A stretch of DNA of 43,973 nt. Origin: Anaerolineaceae bacterium UBA6107. Lineage in GTDB: Bacteria; Chloroflexota; Anaerolineae; Anaerolineales; Anaerolineaceae. The DNA is taken from the NCBI GenBank assembly GCA_002428455.1, contig DIWL01000001.1, forward strand, positions 33,340-77,312. The letters are read 5' to 3'. Each line of letters starts with the position of its first letter. The first letter of the stretch is position 1. Positions 35,694-43,973 of this stretch are shown in pieces. Under the pieces are notes generated by a model, which was given only the letters and a program-made list of their open reading frames with translations, was not told the origin of the DNA and ran no database searches. The position numbers and the translations under genes were made by a program.

Positions 35694-36926
35694 TTACTTC
35701 GGCCACACTGAAAGTTCCAGTGTCAGACGTTCGATGAAACTTCCGGTAGGCAACGCACCCTGTCCATAAACCATCTCGACAACTTTAGCTTCAAGTTGCA
35801 GCGTTGCTGTCTCAAGCAAGAGTTGTTGACCTGGTTCGAGAAGAACGGGTTCACCTTTTGAAGCGAGGCGTTGCTTGATGGCGGAGTCATTCATCGCGTG
35901 TGAACTCATCAACACCTTGGTCACGGTTTGAATGTCATTTTTATCGAACAACCAAACCTCGAACGCAGTAACCTTTTTCGGATCACCCACTCCGATCGTA
36001 TCAGAGATGCCCACACCACATTCACCCAGAAATGCGCCATTAGGAGCGTCAATACTGAAACTATCATCGTAAAGATCGTCGCCGATCACGTAGTTGGTCA
36101 TAAAATGAGCGACCGGTTCCCCTGCAAAGGTCGGCGCTGACATTACGGGTACAACCGGAATAGGAGTAATTGGAGTCACAAAGGCGGGAGAGATAGGCGT
36201 CAGATGGGCTGGTTCAACCGAAGTTGTTGGCGGTACAAATTCTTCCTGATACACAGGGGTTTCTTCTTCATCGAGTAGTTCATCGGTTCTATCCGGCTCG
36301 TAATAAATACCTTCCTCTTCCTCTTCTATGTACTCCCCTTCCTCGTCCACAGCCGGGGGCACAGAATCGAGATTGCGACGGTTGCGTATGAAGAAGATGT
36401 ATACCAATGCTCCGCCAATTAGCAGGAGGAGTGCCAATAAAAGGAATAGCAATACCTTGCCGATCCCGGTTTTCTCTTTTTGCGGAGTTTCCTGAGGTAT
36501 CGGGATTTGTGTTGCCTCTTCTACTTTTTCAGCTGAAGCCACCGTTTCAGAAGCTGGAACCATGGATTTGAAGGTTTTCTTCATTTCCTGAATTACAGGG
36601 TCACTGGAAGCGTAACTGCAACCGCCTTCCTGCAGATCCTTGAAGATACCTTTTGTGTTATTGATATCTTCAATTCCCAACGCCGTCAATCTCTCAGCAG
36701 CCAGAGTGGCATTTCGATTCACGGCATAAGAATCAACAACCATGCATACATACTGTTTTTTGAGATCAGCGCGCAGGTAACTCGGATCAGCATCTGTCCA
36801 CTTAACAGGGAACAACCCCCATCCAAGCACAGGCAGCCCAATGATCAATCCAACGACCAGCCCGGCAATGAAAGTGTACAGGGGTTTTTGCACCAACTTG
36901 TAATAAAGTTCCTTGATCTTATCCAT
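35694..36926 (-). CDS. Uncharacterised two-span membrane protein with acidic/proline-rich linker
   Basis: I do not recognise this 410-residue protein. It has a membrane span at about residues 17-39, a soluble stretch to about 150 containing a Cys pair (YVCMVV and GGCSYA) that may form a disulphide if exported, a second span near 157-178, and a very acidic segment (EEEGEYIEEEEEGIYYE-like, about 195-230). A Pro/Thr-rich linker (TPISPAFVTPITPIPVVP) follows, then a compact C-terminal domain of about 140 residues. The spans place the 45-150 region and the C-terminal domain on opposite sides. GGAG lies seven bases before the ATG. It is downstream of topA by 74 bases and may share its transcript. 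It resembles lineage-specific Anaerolineae proteins. Confidence 0.75.
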   Translation of the reverse strand: MDKIKELYYKLVQKPLYTFIAGLVVGLIIGLPVLGWGLFPVKWTDADPSYLRADLKKQYVCMVVDSYAVNRNATLAAERLTALGIEDINNTKGIFKDLQEGGCSYASSDPVIQEMKKTFKSMVPASETVASAEKVEEATQIPIPQETPQKEKTGIGKVLLFLLLALLLLIGGALVYIFFIRNRRNLDSVPPAVDEEGEYIEEEEEGIYYEPDRTDELLDEEETPVYQEEFVPPTTSVEPAHLTPISPAFVTPITPIPVVPVMSAPTFAGEPVAHFMTNYVIGDDLYDDSFSIDAPNGAFLGECGVGISDTIGVGDPKKVTAFEVWLFDKNDIQTVTKVLMSSHAMNDSAIKQRLASKGEPVLLEPGQQLLLETATLQLEAKVVEMVYGQGALPTGSFIERLTLELSVWPK

Positions 36927-36951
36927 TTTGACTCCTACACAATCGATGGTA

Positions 36952-36975
36952 GATGATCGTGTGTACGATTACATC
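36952..36975 (-). other. Imperfect inverted repeat upstream of the membrane-protein gene
   Basis: The minus strand reads GATG-TA-ATCGT, ACAC, ACGAT-CATC, a nine-base-pair stem with a two-base bulge. It lies about 25 bases before the start codon at 36926, and no T-run follows, so it is not a terminator. It could be an operator or a leader structure. Confidence 0.35.
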
Positions 36976-37000
36976 AAGGAACTTGTTGCAATATTTATGC

Positions 37001-39304
37001 CTAATCGGGTAGTGGTATGCCAAGTGCTTCGATCAGGAAAGTTTCGCTGCACTGGGTGCATTGGACCTCGCGTTTGTTGGTGATCACCAGCAAACCCCCA
37101 CATTTCGGACAAGGCACAGCAACCGGACGCTTCCAACTTGTAAAGTCGCATCCAGGATAGTTGGAGCATGCGAAGAAGATGCGTCCTTTACGCGTTTTGC
37201 GCTGAACCAGTTCACCGCCATCTTTCGGGCAGGTTACCCCGATCTTTTCCAACAAGGCTTCCGTGTGTCGGCAAGTTGGAAAATTGGAACAGCTGATGAA
37301 TTTACCGTAACGCCCCCAGCGGATCACAAGGTCATGCCCGCAGGCCGGGCAAGCCCGGCCCACCTTTTCCGGTTCGGTTTTTGCCACCGGCATTTCAGCT
37401 TGCGCGCGTTTCACTTCAGGTTCAAATGAAGTGTAAAACTCTCTGATCACATTCTTCCAATCTTCTTTACCATCCGCCACCTGATCGAGTTCGCTTTCCA
37501 TTTTGGCGGTGAATTTCAAGTCAACGATATCCGGAAAGTGATCTACAACAAGGTCATTGACCAGAATGCCAATATCGGTGGGGGAAAGGCGCTTTGCCTC
37601 GCGTATTACGTACCCGCGTTGTTGAATTGTGGATAGGATGGGTGCGTAAGTGGAAGGTCGGCCAATGCCATACTCTTCGAGCACCTGCACCAGGCTTGCT
37701 TCGGTAAATCGTGGTGGGGGCTGGGTGAAATGCTGCTCTGGTAATAACCGTTCCAGTTTTTGAGGTTGTCCTTCTTCCAAACCGGCAGGGATACGGACGT
37801 TCTCAGGTTCGTCAGATTTCAAGTCTTCGTCCGCTGCATCCTCGTACAGAATAAGAAAACCGGGAAACTTGATCGTAGATCCTGATGCCCTGAAAAGATA
37901 ATGATGCAGCTTGCCCATCGCGGTGACATCAACTGACAAAGTATCATACACTGCCGATTCCATCTGGGACGCCACAAAACGCTTCCAGATCAACTGGTAA
38001 AGTTTGAATTGTTCAGGAGAAAGGAATTCCTTGATCTTATCCGGCTGCCTCATTACCGAGGTTGGTCGGATGGCTTCATGCGCCTCCTGGGCAGAAACAG
38101 CGCGTGTTTTATATTGGGGCGGTGTACCTGGCAGGAAATCCCCGCCGTAGTTATGCTTGATAAAAGTCCTCGCCTCGTTTTGGGCAACTTCTGCAACATT
38201 CGTAGAATCAGTACGCATGTAGGTGATCAAACCATTTGCGCCACCCTCGCCCACCTCCAACCCTTCGTAAAGTTGCTGGGCGATCATCATGGTCCGTCGG
38301 GCAGTAAAACCCAACCGCCGCGATGCTTCCTGTTGCAGCGTGCTGGTGATGAAGGGAGCAGAGGGTTTGCGACGGCGTTCGCTGCGCTTGATCTTGGAAA
38401 TTACAAATTGAGATGCTTCAATATCCCCCAGATAGCCATCAACCACATCCTTTTGAGCAAGATCGGGCTCCGCGTCGTCGATCTTTACCAGCTTGGTCAT
38501 GTACCTGTTTTTCTTGCTTTGTGGGGTGAGTTCAGCGTGTATGGACCAATACTCAACCGGATTGAATGCCTCAATTTCCCTCTCACGCTCAACAATCAAC
38601 CTTAATGCTACAGACTGTACACGCCCGGCTGACAGACGGTTGCGCACCTTCTCCCATAACACAGGACTGATGGAATACCCTACCAAACGATCCAACACCC
38701 GGCGAGCCTGTTGCGCATCCACCAGATCCATATTGATCTCTCGCGGATTGGCGAAAGCCTCATTTATTGCATGATCAGTGATCTCATGAAAGACCACGCG
38801 TTTTGATAATTCAGGATCAATATCTGCGGCTTCCAACAGGTGCCAGGCAATCGCTTCACCCTCGCGATCAGGGTCAGTCGCAAGATAGATCTCTTCGGCT
38901 TCTTTTGCCAGGGCTTTCAGTTCCTTCACAACCGGACGTTTTTCGTTCGGAACGCGATACTTGGGCAGAAAATCATTTTCCACATCCACAGAAAGCTCTG
39001 ACCGTAACAGATCGCGAACATGACCCACAGAAGCACGCACGGTGTATCCCTTTCCAAGGAACCTGCCGACTGTTTTTGCTTTGGCCGGAGATTCGACGAT
39101 GACCAACTTTCCACTGCGTGGACGGGTGTTCCGACGTACGGGGCGTTCCATGTCAGCGTGAGCAGGGGTATTTCCGATGCGATACATCGTGGTGCCACAT
39201 ACTGGGCATTTTCCTCGTGTCACCGGTGAACCCAATGCATTGAATTCAGCTTTGGCATCGGCAATCTCTCGTTTTTCTTTGCATTTTACGCAATAGGCTT
39301 CCAC
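37001..39304 (-). CDS. topA: DNA topoisomerase I with N-terminal DUF5679-like zinc ribbon
   Basis: This 767-residue protein relaxes negatively supercoiled DNA. Residues 1-45 form an extra zinc ribbon, Cys5-x2-Cys8 and Cys33-x2-Cys36, matching DUF5679 (MEAYCVKC...CPVCGTTM). The TOPRIM domain starts near residue 65 (KLVIVESPAKAK) with acidic DPDREGE at 144-150. The active-site Tyr362 lies in GLITYMRTDSTN, and SAGRVQSVALR is at about 225-235. Three C-terminal four-cysteine zinc fingers follow position 655 (CPACGHD, CPKDGGE, CPKCGGL). Translation starts at GTG with AGGAG upstream. It follows manC by ten bases. Confidence 0.96.
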   Translation of the reverse strand: MEAYCVKCKEKREIADAKAEFNALGSPVTRGKCPVCGTTMYRIGNTPAHADMERPVRRNTRPRSGKLVIVESPAKAKTVGRFLGKGYTVRASVGHVRDLLRSELSVDVENDFLPKYRVPNEKRPVVKELKALAKEAEEIYLATDPDREGEAIAWHLLEAADIDPELSKRVVFHEITDHAINEAFANPREINMDLVDAQQARRVLDRLVGYSISPVLWEKVRNRLSAGRVQSVALRLIVEREREIEAFNPVEYWSIHAELTPQSKKNRYMTKLVKIDDAEPDLAQKDVVDGYLGDIEASQFVISKIKRSERRRKPSAPFITSTLQQEASRRLGFTARRTMMIAQQLYEGLEVGEGGANGLITYMRTDSTNVAEVAQNEARTFIKHNYGGDFLPGTPPQYKTRAVSAQEAHEAIRPTSVMRQPDKIKEFLSPEQFKLYQLIWKRFVASQMESAVYDTLSVDVTAMGKLHHYLFRASGSTIKFPGFLILYEDAADEDLKSDEPENVRIPAGLEEGQPQKLERLLPEQHFTQPPPRFTEASLVQVLEEYGIGRPSTYAPILSTIQQRGYVIREAKRLSPTDIGILVNDLVVDHFPDIVDLKFTAKMESELDQVADGKEDWKNVIREFYTSFEPEVKRAQAEMPVAKTEPEKVGRACPACGHDLVIRWGRYGKFISCSNFPTCRHTEALLEKIGVTCPKDGGELVQRKTRKGRIFFACSNYPGCDFTSWKRPVAVPCPKCGGLLVITNKREVQCTQCSETFLIEALGIPLPD

Positions 39305-39314
39305 AATAGCTCTC

Positions 39315-40406
39315 CTACAAGAAAAGAGTGTATGACTTTTCTTTCAGATAATTAACCAGTTCTTTCACCCGTTGGCTTTCCCCACGCGGGCAAATAAGCA
39401 CAGCATCCTCGGTTTGAACAATGATTACATCTTTCATCCCCAGGGTAACGATCAAACAGTCAGGCATGGTCGAAACCACCAGCGAATTCTGTGTGTCAAT
39501 ACCAACATGCCTGGCCTGGATGACAATATTACCACTCTCGTCAGCATCGGCAATGTCAAAAAAAGAATCCCAACTGCCGACATCGAACCAGCCAAGGTCA
39601 CTTGCTGGAAGCACGGCTGCCAGGTCTGTTTTTTCCATAATGCCATAATCGATCGTCTGGGGTTTAATGGAGTTCCAGATGTTTTGGAAATTCAGATCTG
39701 AATGGTCTTCTCCCAGCTGCTTGAGCAGGACCGTAATGGTGGCGAATAATTCTGGCATATATTTCCGGTATTCCGCGAGAATCGTATCGACCCGGCAGAT
39801 GAACATCCCGGAATTCCAGGTATAGTTTTCCTGTTTCCACAATTCGCTGGCCAAGGATTCCTGCGGTTTTTCAATAAATTGCTCGACCTGAAATGTCTTG
39901 ATTCCGGAAAACAAACCGATCTCGCTGCCGCTTTCAATGTAACCATAGCCGGTAGATGGAAAAGTTGGCTTGATCCCCATGGTGGCGATCAATCCCCTGT
40001 TCGCCACTTCGCAAGCTGCGGACAATTTCTGCTGGAAACCCGTAGTATTTTCGATTAAATGATCCGCAGTGAGCACGGCAATCACACCTGATGGATCGAT
40101 CTTACGAATTGCGGCTGCGGCCATCGCCACAACCGCGGCTGTTCCCCGCGGCTGGGGCTCGATCAGAAAATTACCCACTGGAATTTTTGGTTCCTGGACG
40201 CGCAACATTTCCACCTGTTCAGCGGTCGTCACAACGAAAGTGTGATCAGAAGGAACAAATCCTTCAAGGCGGTCAACAGCTATCTGGAACAGGGATCTAT
40301 CACCAAACAATTGGATCAATTGCTTGGGATTCTTTTGCCGCGAAACAGGCCACAGGCGTGTTCCACCTCCGCCAGCCATAATCACTGCGAATAAATGGTC
40401 GGGCAT
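39315..40406 (-). CDS. manC: Mannose-1-phosphate guanylyltransferase
   Basis: This 363-residue nucleotidyltransferase makes GDP-mannose from mannose 1-phosphate and GTP. The signature GGGGTRLWPVSRQKNPKQ occupies residues 12-29, with later LTADHLIEN, the FIEKP motif and WNSGMF. It is the short form, without the phosphomannose isomerase cupin domain. It starts one base after the dprA stop and is followed ten bases later by topA, a polysaccharide-precursor gene between two DNA-processing genes. GDP-mannose could feed the GT4 enzyme or polyprenyl-phosphate-mannose synthesis. Confidence 0.94.
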   Translation of the reverse strand: MPDHLFAVIMAGGGGTRLWPVSRQKNPKQLIQLFGDRSLFQIAVDRLEGFVPSDHTFVVTTAEQVEMLRVQEPKIPVGNFLIEPQPRGTAAVVAMAAAAIRKIDPSGVIAVLTADHLIENTTGFQQKLSAACEVANRGLIATMGIKPTFPSTGYGYIESGSEIGLFSGIKTFQVEQFIEKPQESLASELWKQENYTWNSGMFICRVDTILAEYRKYMPELFATITVLLKQLGEDHSDLNFQNIWNSIKPQTIDYGIMEKTDLAAVLPASDLGWFDVGSWDSFFDIADADESGNIVIQARHVGIDTQNSLVVSTMPDCLIVTLGMKDVIIVQTEDAVLICPRGESQRVKELVNYLKEKSYTLFL

Positions 40407-40407
40407 T

Positions 40408-41517
40408 TTAATTTACCTTATAAATTGTTTTTATCTCACGCATGGCAACATAGTTCATACCACCCACCTCGGTAACGAAACCCTTTAATTCCATCATCGT
40501 GAGTGTAGCCGAAACATTGGTGATTGGCAATCCTGTCAATTCACATAACTGGTCGATATGGACCGGGTCACTGGATAAATGCTCCAGGAGACTTTGTTCC
40601 TCTTTAGACATCGGGTTATGTTTGCGGGCATGCTGCTTTTCAGGAATTTGCTCAAGTTTTAGCGTCTCAAGAATCTCGCTCATCTTTAGCAACGGTCGGG
40701 CTCCCTGCTCAATCAAGCGATTGGTGCCCTGACTTTGCGCAGCCAGGATGCTGCCAGGAACCGCGAAAACATCCCGCCCCTGGTCAACAGCGAATTCAGC
40801 TGTGATCAAAGCACCGCTTTTCTCGCCGGCTTCCACCACCACCGTGGCCAGCGAAAGGCCGGAAATGATGCGGTTGCGGGGAGGAAAATTGATCCCGTCC
40901 GGCTGTGTGCCAACCGGATAATCACTGATCAAAGCTCCCTGCCGGATGACCTCTGCAGCCAGTTTACGATGTTCAGGCGGGTAGATCACATCAACCCCAC
41001 TGCCCAGAACCGCAAATGTACGGCCCCCAGCCTGTAGTGCAGCCTGGTGAGCTATGGCATCCACACCGCGTGCCAGTCCGCTCACTACGGTGACACCATT
41101 CTGTGCCAGGAACCGGCCTAATTCATCCGCCACCTGGCGGCCATACGGCGTGACCCGGCGCGTACCAACAACAGCAACAGCCCAATCATCCTCCACATTG
41201 ATCGTGCCCCTGATAAAAAGTACTGGCGGTGATTGGTCAATTTCCTTTAATCTTCGGGGATAATCACTGTCCAACCAGGTGATCACCCGGACGTTCCCTG
41301 TAGCGATCTTTTCCATGACCCGCTCAAGATCTACCTGTTGTTTCATCTGAGCAAAGTTGTTCACAACCCTTTGTGGAATGCCGGCAGAAGACCAGGCGGT
41401 TTGCGGAGCTTGCCATGCAATCTCGGCGGAACCAAAGAAGTCCAGCAACTGCTTGAATCTGACAGCGCCGATCCCCTTGACCAGATTGAGCCCCACCCAA
41501 TATGATCTTTCGTCCAT
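40408..41517 (-). CDS. dprA: DNA-processing protein DprA
   Basis: This 369-residue protein loads RecA on incoming single-stranded DNA in transformation. It has an N-terminal helix-hairpin-helix-like domain (GLNLVKGIGAVRF), then the extended Rossmann fold: VVGTRRVTPYGRQ, VVSGLARGVDAIAH, VLGSGVDVIYPPEH, FPPRNRIISGLS and QGTNRLIEQGA. A winged-helix domain of DML1 type is at the C-terminus. I choose the ATG at 41517, eight bases after the rimM stop; a GTG 18 bases earlier lies inside rimM and lacks a better ribosome site. No other competence gene is in the window. Confidence 0.95.
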   Translation of the reverse strand: MDERSYWVGLNLVKGIGAVRFKQLLDFFGSAEIAWQAPQTAWSSAGIPQRVVNNFAQMKQQVDLERVMEKIATGNVRVITWLDSDYPRRLKEIDQSPPVLFIRGTINVEDDWAVAVVGTRRVTPYGRQVADELGRFLAQNGVTVVSGLARGVDAIAHQAALQAGGRTFAVLGSGVDVIYPPEHRKLAAEVIRQGALISDYPVGTQPDGINFPPRNRIISGLSLATVVVEAGEKSGALITAEFAVDQGRDVFAVPGSILAAQSQGTNRLIEQGARPLLKMSEILETLKLEQIPEKQHARKHNPMSKEEQSLLEHLSSDPVHIDQLCELTGLPITNVSATLTMMELKGFVTEVGGMNYVAMREIKTIYKVN

Positions 41518-41525
41518 TGGTAAGC

Positions 41526-42086
41526 CTAAGCCCACTCCTGGGGGCGAATGGTAATGGTTCGATTTTCGGGGTCAATTTTTCGAACAACCGCTTTGACCGC
41601 CGGGATCAACATTTCAGAATCATCGAGGGTTTTCACAACATAAACATCATTTGCGCCCGTTACCAATATCTCAGTAACAACACCCAGTGGTGCATGCTGC
41701 TCATCCTCGACGTTCATCCCGATCACCTCATGGTGATAAAAACGTCCATCAGGCAGGGGCAGCAACTGTGCCGCATCCGCAAACATTGTCTGGTTGCGAA
41801 ATATCTCCACGCTTTCGTTGGTATTAAAACCCTCAAAAGCAATCAGCCACAACTTGTCCGTTTGACGGATCGAAACGACAGTAACTGGCACCTTGCGTTC
41901 ACCAACAAAGAACTGCCGCCCCGGTTTAATATTCTCCGGTTGCTCGGTGGTCATCTCAAAGAGTATCTCACCCTTTATTCCGTGCGTGCGGCGCAATCTC
42001 CCGACCGCCATGTAGACAGGCTCGCCCGGATTGGGCGAGCCTGAAGGATCCGCATTGTGTTTAAAACCTTTCAGTACCTTACTCAT
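41526..42086 (-). CDS. rimM: Ribosome maturation factor RimM
   Basis: The 186-residue protein binds S19 during 30S assembly. It has the N-terminal VGRLRRTHGIKGEI beta-barrel motif and the PRC-barrel part RFYHHEVIGMNVEDE with GVVTEILVTGANDVYVV. About 20 extra residues precede the conserved start. Its ATG overlaps the khpA stop in ATGA. The usual next gene, trmD, is absent. Confidence 0.95.
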   Translation of the reverse strand: MSKVLKGFKHNADPSGSPNPGEPVYMAVGRLRRTHGIKGEILFEMTTEQPENIKPGRQFFVGERKVPVTVVSIRQTDKLWLIAFEGFNTNESVEIFRNQTMFADAAQLLPLPDGRFYHHEVIGMNVEDEQHAPLGVVTEILVTGANDVYVVKTLDDSEMLIPAVKAVVRKIDPENRTITIRPQEWA

Positions 42087-42379
42087 TTGGGCTCAGCGAC
42101 ATCCAGGTTGGCCTGTTTACCCTCCCGGGCAGCTGCTACGCGCAACAGGATACGCATGGCATTGGCGATGCGACCGCCTTTACCAATGACACGCCCCATA
42201 TCTTCTCTGGCCACGTGTAATTCCAGGTTCTCGCGGCCTCCCCCACGGTACTGGCTAACCACCACCTGGGAAGGATCTTCGACTAATGATAGCGCAATGT
42301 ATTCGATCAGTTCCTTAATATGGCTTTCCTGATCAATAGTCCTTGGATACTTTTGCGTAGGTTTGCTTGAAGGTTGCAT
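42083..42379 (-). CDS. khpA: KH-domain RNA-binding protein KhpA
   Basis: This 98-residue protein has one KH domain with the GxxG loop in GRVIGKGGRIANAMR and the following LRVAAAREGK. It resembles KhpA, which works with KhpB on RNAs affecting cell division in Gram-positives. An N-terminal extension of about 20 residues (QPSSKPTQKYPRT) precedes it. The place between rpsP and rimM is the classic one, five bases after the rpsP stop. Confidence 0.94.
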   Translation of the reverse strand: MQPSSKPTQKYPRTIDQESHIKELIEYIALSLVEDPSQVVVSQYRGGGRENLELHVAREDMGRVIGKGGRIANAMRILLRVAAAREGKQANLDVAEPK

Positions 42380-42384
42380 GATCT

Positions 42385-42720
42385 TTAAGCTTTGATCTTA
42401 GCAGCTCTAGCTTCAGTCGCCTGTTTTGCCTCTTCAAGCAGAGTTTCAATAGCCTCACCCTTCTTGAATCTTTCATAACGCTCAAGGACACCGGCGATCT
42501 TGAACAACATCATAACCGATTCACTGGGAAGCGCGCCATTCTTCATCCATTCATACACACGATCCTCCTGAACCTCGAAGGTGAATGGTTCAGTGGTGGG
42601 GATATAGCTGCCGATGACCTCGAGGAAGCGGCCGTCGCGCGGGCTTTCAACATCAGCCACAACGATACGGTAACTTGGTTGGTGTCTCTGACCAATCCTA
42701 CGTAAACGAATTCTTACCAT
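42385..42720 (-). CDS. rpsP: 30S ribosomal protein S16
   Basis: The 111-residue protein starts MVRIRLRRIGQRHQPSYRI, the S16 signature, followed by VVADVESPRDGRFLEVIGSY. The Ala/Lys-rich C-terminus is about 25 residues longer than in E. coli. AGGAG precedes the ATG by eight bases. It lies 107 bases downstream of ffh. Confidence 0.97.
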   Translation of the reverse strand: MVRIRLRRIGQRHQPSYRIVVADVESPRDGRFLEVIGSYIPTTEPFTFEVQEDRVYEWMKNGALPSESVMMLFKIAGVLERYERFKKGEAIETLLEEAKQATEARAAKIKA

Positions 42721-42827
42721 TTGCTTTTCTCCTGATTCTAGTCAATGATCAAATATGATGTGAATTCAAAAAATCCACTTTGGCGAGGGGCGCTGAAGGG
42801 GGCGCTTGACCGCTGTTTCATTTTTGA

Positions 42828-43973
42828 TCACTTGAACAATCGGGAAAGTCCCTTCCCGCCTGTTTTCTGCATGGTTTTCATAAAACGTTGCGTATCCCTA
42901 AATTGTTTCATCAGGCGATTCACATCCTGCACGTCTGTTCCGGAACCCCGGGCGATCCGTCTGCGGCGCGAAGCGTTCAACACATCCGGGTTCCTTTTTT
43001 CTTCGCGGGTCATCGAGTTGATGATGGCTTCGGTGCGCTTCATGTTGCGCTCCGTCTCCTCCGGCGAGATATTCCGCGCCGCTTGTCCCAACCCGCCGGG
43101 AAGCATATCCAACACCTGTGAAATGGAACCCATTTTGCGCATCTGTTTAAGCTGATCCGCAAAATCCTCCAGGGTGAACTGCCCTTTTAGAACCCGTTCC
43201 GCCTGCTCTTTTTGGATCTTCTGATCAAAAGCGGCTTCCGCTTTTTCGATCAGCCCAATCATATCACCCATTCCCAGAATGCGGGAAGCCAATCTGGTCG
43301 GATCGAAGACCTCAATGGCCTCAATCCCTTCGCCCGTTCCGAGGAATTTGATCGGCACACCGGTCACGCTGCGCACCGAAATCGCGGCGCCGCCGCGTGC
43401 GTCGCCATCGATCTTGGTGAATACCAGACCAGTGATATTAATTGCATCGCGAAAACCTTCAGCGATGTGCAGCGCTTCCTGCCCGATCATAGCGTCCACC
43501 ACCAACAGCGTTTCGACGAGCTTGACCTTGTGGCTGATCGCCTGCAACTCGTCCATAAGCGGCTGATCGAGCTGTGAACGGCCGGCGGTGTCGATGATGA
43601 CCACCGAGTATCCACCTTTTTGTGCCTTATTGAAAGCCTGCGCAGCCAGGGCGGGTGGTTTTAAGTTGGCGTCTGACACAACTTCCACCCCGATCTTCTC
43701 ACCCAGGGTCTGCAATTGCTTGACAGCGGCTGGTCTATATGGGTCGCCTGCCACTAGCAGCACCCGCTCGCCGTCTTTGCGCAGGCGGTTTGCGATTTTG
43801 GCTGCCGCGGTGGTCTTGCCCGAACCTTGTAACCCCACCAGCATAACCGCGTAAGGTTTCACGCCAGTTAAATTCAACCGAGCGGGTTCCCCCAGGGTGG
43901 TGATTAGTTCTTCGTGCACGATCTTGATTACCTGCTGAGCCGGGTTCAAAGCTTTGGATACTTCGGCGCCGAT
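42828..43973 (-). CDS. ffh: Signal recognition particle protein Ffh (5' end outside window)
   Basis: The visible 381 residues lack only the N domain start; the frame runs open to the window edge (GAEVSKALNPAQQV), so the TTG at 43949 is not a real start. The G domain has the P-loop GLQGSGKTT, DPYRPAAVKQL, DTAGR and TKIDGDARGG. The methionine-rich M domain has FTLEDFADQLKQMRKMGS, DMLPGGLG and the RNA-binding SGTDVQDVNRL after RRRRIARG. It binds 4.5S/SRP RNA and signal sequences for membrane protein insertion. Confidence 0.97.
   Translation of the reverse strand: MGAEVSKALNPAQQVIKIVHEELITTLGEPARLNLTGVKPYAVMLVGLQGSGKTTAAAKIANRLRKDGERVLLVAGDPYRPAAVKQLQTLGEKIGVEVVSDANLKPPALAAQAFNKAQKGGYSVVIIDTAGRSQLDQPLMDELQAISHKVKLVETLLVVDAMIGQEALHIAEGFRDAINITGLVFTKIDGDARGGAAISVRSVTGVPIKFLGTGEGIEAIEVFDPTRLASRILGMGDMIGLIEKAEAAFDQKIQKEQAERVLKGQFTLEDFADQLKQMRKMGSISQVLDMLPGGLGQAARNISPEETERNMKRTEAIINSMTREEKRNPDVLNASRRRRIARGSGTDVQDVNRLMKQFRDTQRFMKTMQKTGGKGLSRLFK

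Noticed and set aside
41518..41535. GTG start for dprA inside rimM
   Set aside because: The added six residues are unconserved, and the ATG at 41517 begins the expected domain.
42728..42827. Possible terminator between ffh and rpsP
   Set aside because: On the minus strand there is a T-run (six T), but the nearby GC-rich bases form direct repeats (GCGCCCC) with at best a four-pair stem, too weak to call.
42745..43155. 136-codon plus-strand frame over ffh and the rpsP-ffh gap
   Set aside because: Mostly antisense to ffh; no domain seen.
43947..43949. TTG as the start of ffh
   Set aside because: The frame remains open to the window edge and the N domain that every Ffh has would be missing; the gene is simply truncated by the window.
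1..43973. tRNA, rRNA, CRISPR array, insertion sequence or prophage
   Set aside because: No cloverleaf-like segment, regular spaced repeat, transposase or phage gene was seen on either strand by eye; a covariance-model scan was not possible.

Overview
The window looks like a chromosomal segment from a bacterium of the phylum Chloroflexota, most likely class Anaerolineae. The signs are: two large membrane proteins with the YYYxG signature of the DUF2298 (Chlor_Arch_YYY) family, known mainly from Chloroflexi and archaea; a topoisomerase I that begins with a DUF5679-like zinc ribbon; and an adjacent mevalonate kinase and isopentenyl phosphate kinase pair, the archaeal-type ending of the mevalonate pathway that also occurs in Chloroflexi. 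I see no rRNA, tRNA, CRISPR array, insertion sequence or phage gene. Genes are packed tightly; the longest gap between genes is under 150 bases.

Layout. (1) 79-3390, plus strand: an octanoyl/lipoyl transferase, a SanA-like DUF218 membrane protein, an HD-domain hydrolase, and an odd TIM-barrel plus NTF2-like protein. (2) 3407-10248, minus strand: rpoC without an adjacent rpoB, a clear intrinsic terminator, then a gyrA-like gene. (3) 10378-31315, minus strand: one long, mostly overlapping run, in transcription order tlyA, lepA, a flippase-like membrane protein, a sugar-nucleotide epimerase, a GT4 glycosyltransferase, a 1776-residue GT-C/DUF2298 fusion, a stand-alone DUF2298 protein, a stand-alone GT-C-like protein, cmk, a C69 peptidase and a large hybrid sensor-type histidine kinase. 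(4) 31362-35658, plus strand: a UbiA-family polyprenyl-phosphate phosphoribosyltransferase-like enzyme, mevalonate kinase, isopentenyl phosphate kinase, a dGTPase and greA, closed by a bidirectional terminator. (5) 35694-43973, minus strand: ffh (cut by the window edge), rpsP, khpA, rimM, dprA, manC, topA and an unrecognised two-span membrane protein.

How they fit together. The middle of the window reads as a lipid-linked sugar and surface-glycan locus set among housekeeping genes. Isoprenoid precursor enzymes and a polyprenyl-phosphate sugar-donor enzyme lie on one side of a 46-base divergent promoter region. A GT4 enzyme, an epimerase, a flippase-like protein and three large GT-C/DUF2298 membrane proteins lie on the other. 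manC, for GDP-mannose, is about 7 kb further on. The two DUF2298 modules and two GT-C modules occur once fused and once as separate adjacent genes, which argues that the modules act together. Their reaction is unknown, and this is the best candidate for an undescribed system here. Promoters at several unit starts put the -10 element only 6-7 bases before the start codon, suggesting leaderless mRNAs.
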